64,000 nt of DNA, taken from NCBI GenBank assembly GCA_016716605.1, contig JADJWA010000001.1, forward strand, positions 3,455,001 to 3,519,000, written 5' to 3'. This stretch comes from Flavobacteriales bacterium. Its GTDB lineage: Bacteria > Bacteroidota > Bacteroidia > Flavobacteriales_F > PHOS-HE28. Shown one piece after another: positions 49,213 through 57,268 of this stretch; positions within the stretch are counted from its first letter, which is position 1; each line of letters starts with the position of its first letter. The translations under genes were made by a program, and so were the position numbers. The notes under the pieces were generated by a model that saw nothing but the letters and a program-made list of their open reading frames with translations, did no database searches and was not told where the DNA came from.

Positions 49213-49992
49213 ATGCGATCACCTCACCGGCTCCTGCTCCCGCTGGCGCTGCTGCTCCTGGCCTCCTGCGTGAGCCGCCGCAGCGTCAATTACCTCAACG
49301 ACCCCTCGCTCGCACCCGGTGCCAGCAAGCTCTTCGAGAACCAGAAGTTCGAGTACCGGCTGCAGGTGAATGATGTGCTCAGCATCCGCGTGCTCGGCCT
49401 AGACGACCAGACCCACCGCTACTTCAACATCGAAGGGCCGGGCGGCGGCATGGGCGTGAACGACGCCATGCTCTACGTGAACGGCTTCTCGGTGGACAAG
49501 AACGGCTACGTGCACCTGCCCCAGGTGGGCAAGGTGAAGCTGCAGGGCCTCACTTTGGGAGAGGCGCAGGACCTGGTGCAGCGCAAGATCAACGAGTACT
49601 TCACCAACGCCACGGTGATCCTGAAGATGGTGAACTGGCGCGTGAGCCTGCTAGGCGCGGTGAGCCGGCCCGGCACCTACATGGTCTATAACAACCAGAT
49701 CACCATCCTCGATGCGCTCAGCATGGCCGGCGGCCCAGTGGAGCTCGCGGACAAGAGCCATGTAACGCTGATGCGGCAGAGCGACCGCGGCGTGCAGGCC
49801 CTGTACGTTGACCTGAGCACCACCGAAGTGCTGCGCTCGGAGTACTACTACCTGCTGCCCAACGATGTGGTGTTCGTGCCCCACCTGCGCGCGCGCCCGG
49901 CCCGGATAAACATCGAGATCCTCTCCATCATCCTCAGCACGCTGAGCACCGCCGCCGTGGTGTTCACCGTGGTGAAGAACAACACCCAATAG
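49213..49992 (+). CDS. Polysaccharide export outer-membrane lipoprotein (Wza-like)
   Basis: 259 residues from MRSPHRLLLPL. The lipobox LLASC places the acylated Cys near residue 19. The polysaccharide-export domain (FEYRLQVNDVLSIRVLGLD...VDKNGYVHLPQVGKVKLQGLTLGEAQDLVQRKINEYFTNATVILKMVNWRVSLLGAVSRPGTY) is followed by a SLBB-like part (NNQITILDALSMAGGPVELADKSHVTLMR) and a C-terminal hydrophobic helix (IEILSIILSTLSTAAVVFTVV) typical of the outer-membrane segment. It should form the outer-membrane channel for capsule or exopolysaccharide. It is the first gene of a six-gene operon. Confidence 0.92.
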   Translation: MRSPHRLLLPLALLLLASCVSRRSVNYLNDPSLAPGASKLFENQKFEYRLQVNDVLSIRVLGLDDQTHRYFNIEGPGGGMGVNDAMLYVNGFSVDKNGYVHLPQVGKVKLQGLTLGEAQDLVQRKINEYFTNATVILKMVNWRVSLLGAVSRPGTYMVYNNQITILDALSMAGGPVELADKSHVTLMRQSDRGVQALYVDLSTTEVLRSEYYYLLPNDVVFVPHLRARPARINIEILSIILSTLSTAAVVFTVVKNNTQ

Positions 49993-49994
49993 CC

Positions 49995-52328
49995 ATGGCC
50001 GCGCAAGGCTCCGACGTCATCGACCTGCGCGCCGTGGTGCGCAAGATCCTGCGCCGCTGGTGGTGGTTCCTGCTCACCGGCATCATGTCCGGCGCGCTTG
50101 GCGTGGCTTACCTGAAGACCACGCCCAAAACCTACTACGTAGGCGCCCGCATGCTCATGGGCGAGGGGCAGCGCGGATTCGGAGCCCGGCAGGAGGATTT
50201 CATCAAGGGCATGTCGCTGGTGCGCGGCAGCTCCGAGCTCGAGGACGATATCGCGCTGCTCACTTCGCGCAGCATGATCGTGAAGACCCTCAGGCGCCTC
50301 GACTTCGGGGTCAGCTACCACACCACCAAGCGCTTCCTCACCCAGGAGCAGTACGGCTTCCCGCCCTTCCGCGTGCAGCTCGATTCGGTGAGCGTGCAGG
50401 TCAGCGGCATCCCGATCCACGTGAAGGTCGATCGTGCGGCGGGCACCTATCGCGTGACCGCCAAAGGCAAGAACGTGCTGCTCTACAACGTGCAGAAACA
50501 GGAGCTCACCGAGGACTACGTGGCCGACTACGAGCTCGACCAGACGGCCGCCATCGGCGAGCCTTTCATCGGCGAGCACCTCAGCTTCACCATCGAGTTC
50601 CCGGAGGACCGCCAATACAGCCCCGAGACGGATTACTTCTTCAAGATCAACAGCCTCGATGCGCAAGTGATGAACTACAGCGCCCGGTTGAGCGTGACTG
50701 CGCCCGAGGACAACGGCCACGTGGTCTCCCTCTCCATGGTGGGCGCCACGCCGAAGAAGGACATCGATTTCATAAACACCCTGATGGCCGCATTCATCGA
50801 ATCAGCCCTGCACAAGCAGCAGCAGAAGGGCCTTCGCACCATCGCCTTCATCGACGAGCAGCTCGGCGTGGTGGGCGATTCGCTCCAACGCGCCGAGCAG
50901 GACATGCAGCAGGTACGCACGAGCACCAGCCTCTTCAATGCTGCCGGCACCGCCGACGCCCTGGCCCAGGAGCGCTCCCGGCTCGAGAACGAACGGAGCT
51001 TGATCCAGCGCCGCCGCGTGTACTGCACAGGGCTGCTGGAGAAGATCCGCTCCCAGAGCGACCTGCGCAACGTTCCCGCCCCCTCGAGCAGCGGCATCGA
51101 CGACCCCGTGCTCAACAACCTCGTGCTCGAGATCACGCGCTTGAGCTCCGATCTGGCCGCTCGCACGGGCACCACCGGCGTGAAGAACGATCCTGCCACG
51201 ATCGCCATGGAACGCAAGCTGAAGAACCTCGTGCAATCGCTCGAGCAAACCGGTGCGAGCCTGGTGGAGCGCGCGGAGATCGACTACAGCGAGATCACTG
51301 CGCGGATCAGCTCACTCGGCTACCAGCTTGGGCAGATCCCGCGCGAGGAGCGCGAGCTGGGCATAAAGCAGCGCAAGCTCGGCCTGAACGAAGACGTGTT
51401 CAAGTACCTGCAGGAGAAGAAAGCCGAGGCCGGTATCGCCATCGCCTCGGATCAGGTGGACAAGAGCGTGGTGGATGAGGCGCGGCTATCGCTGGTCGGC
51501 GCCATCGGCCCCGATAAGAAGATGGTGCTGGGCGGCGCCCTGCTGATCGGCCTGCTGCTGCCGGTCCTGCTGATCGTTCTGCTCGACTTCTTCAACGACC
51601 GCATCACCGACCTCGACGAGCTCAAGCGCCTCACGGCACTGCCCGTGCTCGCCGTGATCCCCGGCAGCAAGCGGCGCCGGATCGCAGCGGATGAACCCAA
51701 GAGCCTGCTGGCCGAATCGTTCCGCACCGCGCGCATCAACCTGCAATACCTGCGGGCCAATGCCCCTCGTCAGGTCATCGGCTTCACCAGCGGCACCAGC
51801 GGTGAAGGCAAGACCTTCTGCGCGGTGAACATGGCAAGCGTGCTCGCGCTCTCGGGCAAGCGCGTGCTGCTGATCGATGCCGATATGCGCCGCCCGAACG
51901 TGCACCGGACCATGGACCTTCCCGAAGGCCAGGGACTGAGCACCTACCTGATCGGTGAGGCCGATCTGAGCGCCATCATCACACATACCGATGTGCCCGG
52001 CCTGGATGCCATCGTAGCAGGGCCCATACCGCCGAATCCGGGCGAACTGGCCGAGAGCCCGCGAATGGCCGAACTGATCGAATCCATGCGCCAGCGCTAC
52101 GACCACATCGTGGTGGACTCCTCGCCCCTTGGCCTGGTGAGCGAATTCGTCGTGCTCATGGGACACCTCGATGTGACCCTGTACGTGGTGCGCGAGCGTT
52201 ATACCCGCCGGAGCACCCTGCGCACCGTGACCGATTTGGTGCAGAAGGGTCAGCTCGGCCGGGTGGATGTGCTGTTCAATGATGTGAAGGCCGAGCGCGG
52301 CAACGGGTACGGCTACTATACCAAGTAG
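49995..52328 (+). CDS. Polysaccharide co-polymerase with tyrosine autokinase domain (Wzc-like)
   Basis: 777 residues. An N-terminal Wzz-type domain with a first membrane helix (WWWFLLTGIMSGALGVAYL) and long periplasmic coiled coil leads to a second membrane helix (MVLGGALLIGLLLPVLLIVLLDFF, ~510). The cytoplasmic BY-kinase follows: Walker A TSGEGKTFCAVNMA, Walker A' LLIDADMRRPNVH and Walker B-like HIVVDSSPLG. The short tail GNGYGYYTK carries three tyrosines that may be autophosphorylated. It should control chain length and export together with the Wza-like channel. The start is 2 bp after the previous stop. Unlike many Gram-positive systems, kinase and membrane parts are fused. Confidence 0.94.
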   Translation: MAAQGSDVIDLRAVVRKILRRWWWFLLTGIMSGALGVAYLKTTPKTYYVGARMLMGEGQRGFGARQEDFIKGMSLVRGSSELEDDIALLTSRSMIVKTLRRLDFGVSYHTTKRFLTQEQYGFPPFRVQLDSVSVQVSGIPIHVKVDRAAGTYRVTAKGKNVLLYNVQKQELTEDYVADYELDQTAAIGEPFIGEHLSFTIEFPEDRQYSPETDYFFKINSLDAQVMNYSARLSVTAPEDNGHVVSLSMVGATPKKDIDFINTLMAAFIESALHKQQQKGLRTIAFIDEQLGVVGDSLQRAEQDMQQVRTSTSLFNAAGTADALAQERSRLENERSLIQRRRVYCTGLLEKIRSQSDLRNVPAPSSSGIDDPVLNNLVLEITRLSSDLAARTGTTGVKNDPATIAMERKLKNLVQSLEQTGASLVERAEIDYSEITARISSLGYQLGQIPREERELGIKQRKLGLNEDVFKYLQEKKAEAGIAIASDQVDKSVVDEARLSLVGAIGPDKKMVLGGALLIGLLLPVLLIVLLDFFNDRITDLDELKRLTALPVLAVIPGSKRRRIAADEPKSLLAESFRTARINLQYLRANAPRQVIGFTSGTSGEGKTFCAVNMASVLALSGKRVLLIDADMRRPNVHRTMDLPEGQGLSTYLIGEADLSAIITHTDVPGLDAIVAGPIPPNPGELAESPRMAELIESMRQRYDHIVVDSSPLGLVSEFVVLMGHLDVTLYVVRERYTRRSTLRTVTDLVQKGQLGRVDVLFNDVKAERGNGYGYYTK

Positions 52329-52335
52329 CCCGCGC

Positions 52336-53679
52336 ATGCTCCGGTCCGAAGGCGCGCAGAAGGTCCTCAAGAACGTATCGTGGCTCTTCGTTGAGCGCAT
52401 CATCCGCCTGGGCGTGGTTCTGCTCACCGGCGTGGCGATGGCCCGCGCGCTCGGTGATGAGCTCTTCGGGCAGCTCAATTACGCCACGGGATTCGTGGGG
52501 CTCTTCTTCGCGCTCGGCGCCATGGGCATCGACGAGATCCTGGTGCGCGACCTGGTGCGGCATCCGGAGAAACGCGACGATCTGCTTGGGAGCGCGGCCT
52601 TGCTGAAGCTCTTCGGCGCCATCCTCATCGTGCTGTTGAGCACGGCCGGTGCCTTCATCAAGGGCATGGATGGCTTCACGGTCACCCTGGTGCTGATCAT
52701 CGCCTCCGCGGAACTCCTGAGGCCCATCGGCGTGATCGACCAATGGTTCATGTCGCAGGTGAAGGCGGGGCCGGTGGCGCGCGTTCAGATGGCGCAATCA
52801 ATCATCTCCTCTGCGGCGAAGCTCACCCTGGCCTGGGCCGTGCACGCTGGCCATGTCAGCGGCAAGGCAGCGCTCACCGGTTTCGCATGGATGTACGCGT
52901 TGGAGTATGTGCTGCTCTCGATCGGCTATCTCAGCGCTTTCAACCGTGCGGGGCTTTCATGGAAGCATTGGCGGGCGACGCGTGCCATGGTGGTGCGCTT
53001 GCTGGGTGAATCGTGGCCCATGCTCGTGTACGGGATGGCGCTCTTCGTGCAGGCCCGCATCGATCAGGTGATGATCAAGGACCTGCTCACCGCCTCCGAC
53101 GGCGAAGAAGCCGCCTTTGCCGAAGTGGGCCAGTACAGCGTGGCGCTGCGCATGATCGAAGCGCTCGGATTCCTGCCGGTGATCGTGCAAGGAAGCTTGG
53201 CACCGGCAATCACCAAGGCCAAGGCCGTTTCGCATGCGCTCTACACCGATCGCCTGCTCAATCAGTACCGGCTCATGTTCGGCCTCTTCCTGGCTACCGC
53301 CATCCCGATCTATCTCTTGGCCAAGCCCATCGTGGTGCTGCTCTTCGGAGAGGAGTTCGAGCCGGCCGGCGCGCTGCTGGGCCTCTTCGCCATCCGTCTT
53401 TTCTTCACCAACATGGGCACCGGGAAGCGCGGCTTCATCACCAACGAGGGCCTCTTCCGCTACTCGCTCTTCACGGCCTTGGTGGGCGTCGCGCTCAATG
53501 TGGGCATCAACTGGGTCCTGATACCTGACCTGCGCTCCATCGGTGCCATCTGGGCCACCATCATCTCTTTCTTCGTGAGCATCTTCGTGCTCGACCTGAT
53601 CACCGCGCGCACCCGTGAGAACCTGCGCCTGATGGTCACCGGCATCCTCACCTTCTGGAAGTTCCACCGCGCCGCATGA
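52336..53679 (+). CDS. Oligosaccharide flippase (Wzx/MATE-like)
   Basis: A 447-residue membrane protein with about twelve hydrophobic segments. The N-terminus (LKNVSWLFVERIIRLGVVLLTGVAMARALGDELFGQLNYATGFVGLF) is typical of polysaccharide flippases, and a second repeat starts around LLGESWPMLVYGMALFVQARIDQVMIKDL. It should move lipid-linked repeat units across the inner membrane. It lies 7 bp after the Wzc-like gene and overlaps the next gene by 4 bp (ATGA), consistent with one operon. The substrate is unknown. Confidence 0.9.
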   Translation: MLRSEGAQKVLKNVSWLFVERIIRLGVVLLTGVAMARALGDELFGQLNYATGFVGLFFALGAMGIDEILVRDLVRHPEKRDDLLGSAALLKLFGAILIVLLSTAGAFIKGMDGFTVTLVLIIASAELLRPIGVIDQWFMSQVKAGPVARVQMAQSIISSAAKLTLAWAVHAGHVSGKAALTGFAWMYALEYVLLSIGYLSAFNRAGLSWKHWRATRAMVVRLLGESWPMLVYGMALFVQARIDQVMIKDLLTASDGEEAAFAEVGQYSVALRMIEALGFLPVIVQGSLAPAITKAKAVSHALYTDRLLNQYRLMFGLFLATAIPIYLLAKPIVVLLFGEEFEPAGALLGLFAIRLFFTNMGTGKRGFITNEGLFRYSLFTALVGVALNVGINWVLIPDLRSIGAIWATIISFFVSIFVLDLITARTRENLRLMVTGILTFWKFHRAA

Positions 53680-54947
53680 ACGCCCCCTCACGCCACCTGG
53701 TGCCGCTGAAGCCAGCGCCATTCGCCGAGCGATGCTGCCCGAAATGCGGCGCCAGCCAACCCCGGGTGGTTGACGTGGCATTCCCCGGCATCCACATCCT
53801 CGGCGAGTACGCTTGCACCGCCTGTGGATACCGTTTCTATCACGACCTCCCGGTAGGCTTCGCGGTTGACTACGACGTAGCCATCGGTCTGGACGATGGC
53901 GCGTTGCACAACCCCAAGGGTGTGAGCCACTGGGTTCATGGCCCCTTGATGGAAGGCTTCCGCGCGCCCAGCGATGCTGAGGTACGCATCGAGCGACGCG
54001 TGCTGCGCCCGTGCAAGCGCATCGTGCTGCTCAACACGCTGGATTTCCTCTATGGCCACGTGCTGCTGAAGCTCTGGAACGCACAGCATTACCTCGACCG
54101 GCACCCGGATCTTGGCCTGGTCCTGTTGATCCCGCGCTCCTTTGAATGGCTCGTGCCCGATGGGGTCGCTGAGGTGTGGCTTGTGGATCAGAAGCTAGGC
54201 CGAGCGCACGGCTGGTACCGGAGCATCGACCGGCAAGTGAAGGGCTTCCTCGCCGATTTCGAGGAGGTGCAGCTCGGGCGTGGGTATGCGCATCCCGATA
54301 AGAGCAGCATCGACATCGAGCGTTTCACCGGTGTGAAGCCCTTCCCCACGGACGCCTTCGCCAGCGCGCCGCCGCACATCACCTTCGTGCTGCGCGAGGA
54401 CCGGCTCTGGTACCGCACGCCGCTGCATAAGGAGAAGCACCGAATCATGCGCAAGCTCGGTCTCCAGCGCGTGGCCGACCCGTTCTTTCGTTGGGACCAG
54501 CAGCGCATGGCCCTTCGCGCCCTCCGCCTCATGCGCAAAGCGGTGCCCACGCTCACCGCGAGCGTGGTGGGCCTGGGCGCACCCTCATCGTTGCCAGCGG
54601 GAATCGAGGACCTGCGCACCCGGGCCATGAACCCGGCCACCGAGCGCGCCTGGTGCCATGCTTACGCGCGCAGCCAGATCGTGGTGGGCGTGCACGGCAG
54701 CAACATGCTGCTGCCGACCGCGCTCTCCGGCGGCTGCATCGAGATCCTCCCGCATGATCGCCATGGCAACATCGCGCAGGACGTGGCGCATCGGCGGCGC
54801 GACGTGATGCTGCTCTTCCTCTACCGCTTCCTCGATGAGTTCGCGGGCCCGCGCCAGGTGGCGCTGCACGCCGTCAGCATGCTGCAGTACTTCGAGCACT
54901 TCCGACGCAACAACCTCGTGAATCCTCCCTTGCCCGATGAACGCTGA
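53676..54947 (+). CDS. Probable glycosyltransferase (GT61-like) with N-terminal zinc ribbon
   Basis: 423 residues. Two CxxC knuckles lie near the N-terminus (CPKCG at ~20 and CTACG at ~48), spaced as in a zinc ribbon. The rest lacks a GT2 or GT4 signature, but the late segment AYARSQIVVGVHGSNMLLPTALSGGCIEILPHDRHGNIAQD resembles the DUF563/GT61 motif in which a xHGxxxxN(M/L) core precedes a conserved acidic residue. I infer a sugar transferase acting on the repeat unit. It overlaps its upstream neighbour by 4 bp and its downstream neighbour by 11 bp. The family call is moderate; the zinc ribbon is clearer. Confidence 0.6.
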   Translation: MNAPSRHLVPLKPAPFAERCCPKCGASQPRVVDVAFPGIHILGEYACTACGYRFYHDLPVGFAVDYDVAIGLDDGALHNPKGVSHWVHGPLMEGFRAPSDAEVRIERRVLRPCKRIVLLNTLDFLYGHVLLKLWNAQHYLDRHPDLGLVLLIPRSFEWLVPDGVAEVWLVDQKLGRAHGWYRSIDRQVKGFLADFEEVQLGRGYAHPDKSSIDIERFTGVKPFPTDAFASAPPHITFVLREDRLWYRTPLHKEKHRIMRKLGLQRVADPFFRWDQQRMALRALRLMRKAVPTLTASVVGLGAPSSLPAGIEDLRTRAMNPATERAWCHAYARSQIVVGVHGSNMLLPTALSGGCIEILPHDRHGNIAQDVAHRRRDVMLLFLYRFLDEFAGPRQVALHAVSMLQYFEHFRRNNLVNPPLPDER

Positions 54948-55926
54948 AACGAATCACCGGTTGGACACGGCCGTGCTGCTCATCGGCTTCAATCGCGTTG
55001 GGCCCCTGAGGCAGGTCTTCGATGCCGTGCGCGCCGCGCAGCCGCCCCGCCTCTACTTCGCTTGTGACGGCCCGCGCAACCGTGCCGAGCACGCCCGCTG
55101 CGAAGAGGTGCGCGCCTTGGTGGATCTGGTCGATTGGCCCTGTGAGCTGCACACGCGTTTCAACGAAAGCAACTTGGGGCTGCGCAAAGGCGTGAGCAGC
55201 GCCATCAACTGGTTCTTCGAGCACGAAGAGGAGGGCATCGTGCTGGAAGACGACACGCTGCCCGTGCCCTCGTTCTTCCGCTTCGCGCAGGAACTGCTCG
55301 AACGCTACCGGCACGATGAGCGCATCTGGGTGATCATGGGCAACAACCTCATGGACGACTGGACGGGCGCGAAGGAGGGCGACTACTACTTCAGCGCGCA
55401 TGGATACGGCGCACCCTGGGGCTGGGCCAGCTGGCGCCGCGTGTGGCAGCATTACGACGTGGACATGAAGCAATGGCCGGCCATGAAACAGAGTCCGCTG
55501 CTCGCCGACTTCTTCCTGGACAAGCATGAAGAGCAGCTCGCCCGTGAGATATTCGACCGGGTGCATGAGGGACGAATGAACTCGTGGAGCTACCAGATGG
55601 ACATCACGCGGATCGCCAACCACGCGCTCAACATCATCCCGCATGTGAACCAGATCGACAACATCGGCTTCGATGGCGACGGCACGCACACCACCGGACC
55701 CGATGATCCGCGCAACAAGCGCACGTCGAAGGCGATCGCATTCCCGCTGAGGCATCCGGAGCGCATCATGCTCGACGCGCAGCGCGATGCCGAATACTTC
55801 AGGCGATACATCGGTTTCACCCCGATGGAGCGCATCAAGAACAGCTTGAAGGATGCCCTCGGCGGCCAGGAAGGCGCCGTGGTGCAAGGCATCATCAAGC
55901 TGAAGCGCAGGATCAAAGGCCACTGA
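54937..55926 (+). CDS. Glycosyltransferase, nucleotide-diphospho-sugar transferase fold
   Basis: 329 residues. The opening TAVLLIGFNRVGPLRQVFDAVRAAQPPRLYFACDGPRN and later NESNLGLRKGVSSAINWFFEHEEEGIVLEDDTLPVPSFFRF have the pattern of GT-A enzymes, with EDD as the likely metal-binding (DxD-like) motif. YFSAHGYGAPWGWASWRRVWQHYD is shared, from recollection, with bacterial proteins described as hemolytic-type or GNT-I-like transferases. It should add a sugar to the lipid-linked unit in the cytoplasm. Donor and linkage are unknown. The start overlaps the previous gene by 11 bp. Confidence 0.8.
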   Translation: MNAETNHRLDTAVLLIGFNRVGPLRQVFDAVRAAQPPRLYFACDGPRNRAEHARCEEVRALVDLVDWPCELHTRFNESNLGLRKGVSSAINWFFEHEEEGIVLEDDTLPVPSFFRFAQELLERYRHDERIWVIMGNNLMDDWTGAKEGDYYFSAHGYGAPWGWASWRRVWQHYDVDMKQWPAMKQSPLLADFFLDKHEEQLAREIFDRVHEGRMNSWSYQMDITRIANHALNIIPHVNQIDNIGFDGDGTHTTGPDDPRNKRTSKAIAFPLRHPERIMLDAQRDAEYFRRYIGFTPMERIKNSLKDALGGQEGAVVQGIIKLKRRIKGH

Positions 55927-55946
55927 CCGAGACCCCATCTGCCACT

Positions 55947-57224
55947 GTGATCCGCAAGAGCCAGCTGTTCAACGCCCTGTTCATCGCGGGCTTCCCGGTC
56001 TTCGGCTTGGGCAGCTACCAGGGCGGCAAGGGCAGCATCAGCGAAGGCATGCTGATTTCGATTGCGCCATTCGCAGCCATCGTGCTCATCCACCTGATCG
56101 ACGCGGCTTACAGGCGGGGCCTGCGGCGTTCGCTCACGCCGGTCTGGTGGCTCGCCATGGCCTATATCGGCACCTTGATCGCCTCGCAGTTCGTCGCATT
56201 GCGAGGCGGCATCCCCGGCGTTCTCTTCGGGAATGCGGTGATCAGCGGCCTTTTCTACCTCTTGCCCTTCCTGGCGGCGGTGGTGGTGCACCTGAATGGG
56301 CGCAGCGATCCCGGGTTTGATTTCGGCAGGATCCTCTTCATCGGCCTCAGCGCCTTGCTCGCGCTGAATGTGCTGGGCTTCCTGGGCGGCGTGCGCGCGG
56401 TGGGCCATGCCTTCGAGGGTCGGGCCAACTTCCCCTTCCTGCGCGGGATCTACACCGGTGCGCACCTGCTCAGCGTCTGGGCCCTGATGCTCATGGTGCG
56501 CATGCGCGGCGCCGCCCAGCGTCCAGCGGCCACCGTGCTTGCTATGCTGGCCCTTGCCATCGGCCTCTATTTCATGCTGCGCATCAATAGCCGCCTATCC
56601 ACCCTCATCTTCATGATGCTGACCGTGCTCTTCGTGACCAAGGCGATCAAGGTGGTGCGCGGACTTTATGCCATCTCGCTCTTCACCCTGCCCCTGCTGC
56701 TGAGCTTTTCGGCCTTGGTGTACCAAGTGATCAGCAAGCCCTTCTTCGCCGCCATCCTGGGCCGTGTCTCTTATGAGGACGTGACCTCCTTCAATGGCCG
56801 AAGCCACATCTGGCAGGCGATCGGCGATTGGGTCTGGAGCGACCGCACCGGCCTGCTCTGGGGGAATGGCTACAAGGGCCACTATGCGCTTCGCCTGTAT
56901 GACCATGTGGCCGTGCTCTGGGGCACCTCGCATAGCTACAACATCCATTCGCACAGCACATTCGCCGAAGTGCTCGTGTCGCAGGGCATCGTCGGGGTGC
57001 TGCTGCTGTACGCGGTTTTCTGGAAAGCCTTCAAGCATTACCGCAGCCAATACCTCGAGGGCACTTCGCAGGCTCCGCTGTTCGCAGGGCTGTGCTACCT
57101 GCTCTTCATCTGGCAGATCGACATCTTCTGCTACGGCATGGACCTCGGCCACGCGATCCTGTTCGCCATGCTGGCTCCGCTGTGCGTCAGGCCTCCTGCC
57201 TCGGATGCGGCCTTGCTGAAATGA
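55947..57224 (+). CDS. O-antigen ligase/polymerase-like membrane protein (Wzy-like)
   Basis: 425 residues from a GTG start, 20 bp after the previous gene. About ten to twelve hydrophobic segments are present, with a larger loop between them around residues 265-335 (YEDVTSFNGRSHIWQAIGDWVWSDRTGLLWGNGYKGHYALR...GTSHSYNIHSHSTFAEVLVSQGIVGVLLLYAVF). The NGRSHIW...HSHSTFAEVLVSQGIVG pattern is typical of the Wzy_C / O-antigen ligase family. In this operon a polymerase role is most likely. A perfect hairpin overlaps the stop codon and ends the operon. Confidence 0.85.
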   Translation: MIRKSQLFNALFIAGFPVFGLGSYQGGKGSISEGMLISIAPFAAIVLIHLIDAAYRRGLRRSLTPVWWLAMAYIGTLIASQFVALRGGIPGVLFGNAVISGLFYLLPFLAAVVVHLNGRSDPGFDFGRILFIGLSALLALNVLGFLGGVRAVGHAFEGRANFPFLRGIYTGAHLLSVWALMLMVRMRGAAQRPAATVLAMLALAIGLYFMLRINSRLSTLIFMMLTVLFVTKAIKVVRGLYAISLFTLPLLLSFSALVYQVISKPFFAAILGRVSYEDVTSFNGRSHIWQAIGDWVWSDRTGLLWGNGYKGHYALRLYDHVAVLWGTSHSYNIHSHSTFAEVLVSQGIVGVLLLYAVFWKAFKHYRSQYLEGTSQAPLFAGLCYLLFIWQIDIFCYGMDLGHAILFAMLAPLCVRPPASDAALLK

Positions 57225-57250
57225 AAGGCCCGCCGTTGGGGCGGGCCTTT
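57224..57250. terminator. Terminator closing the polysaccharide operon
   Basis: A perfect 11-bp stem AAAGGCCCGCC / GGCGGGCCTTT with a GTTGG loop. Its left arm begins at the last base of the stop codon. The A/T-ended arms make it usable from both strands, serving the convergent beta-helix gene 18 bp away. Confidence 0.85.
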
Positions 57251-57268
57251 CGGATGGATCCCACTTGA

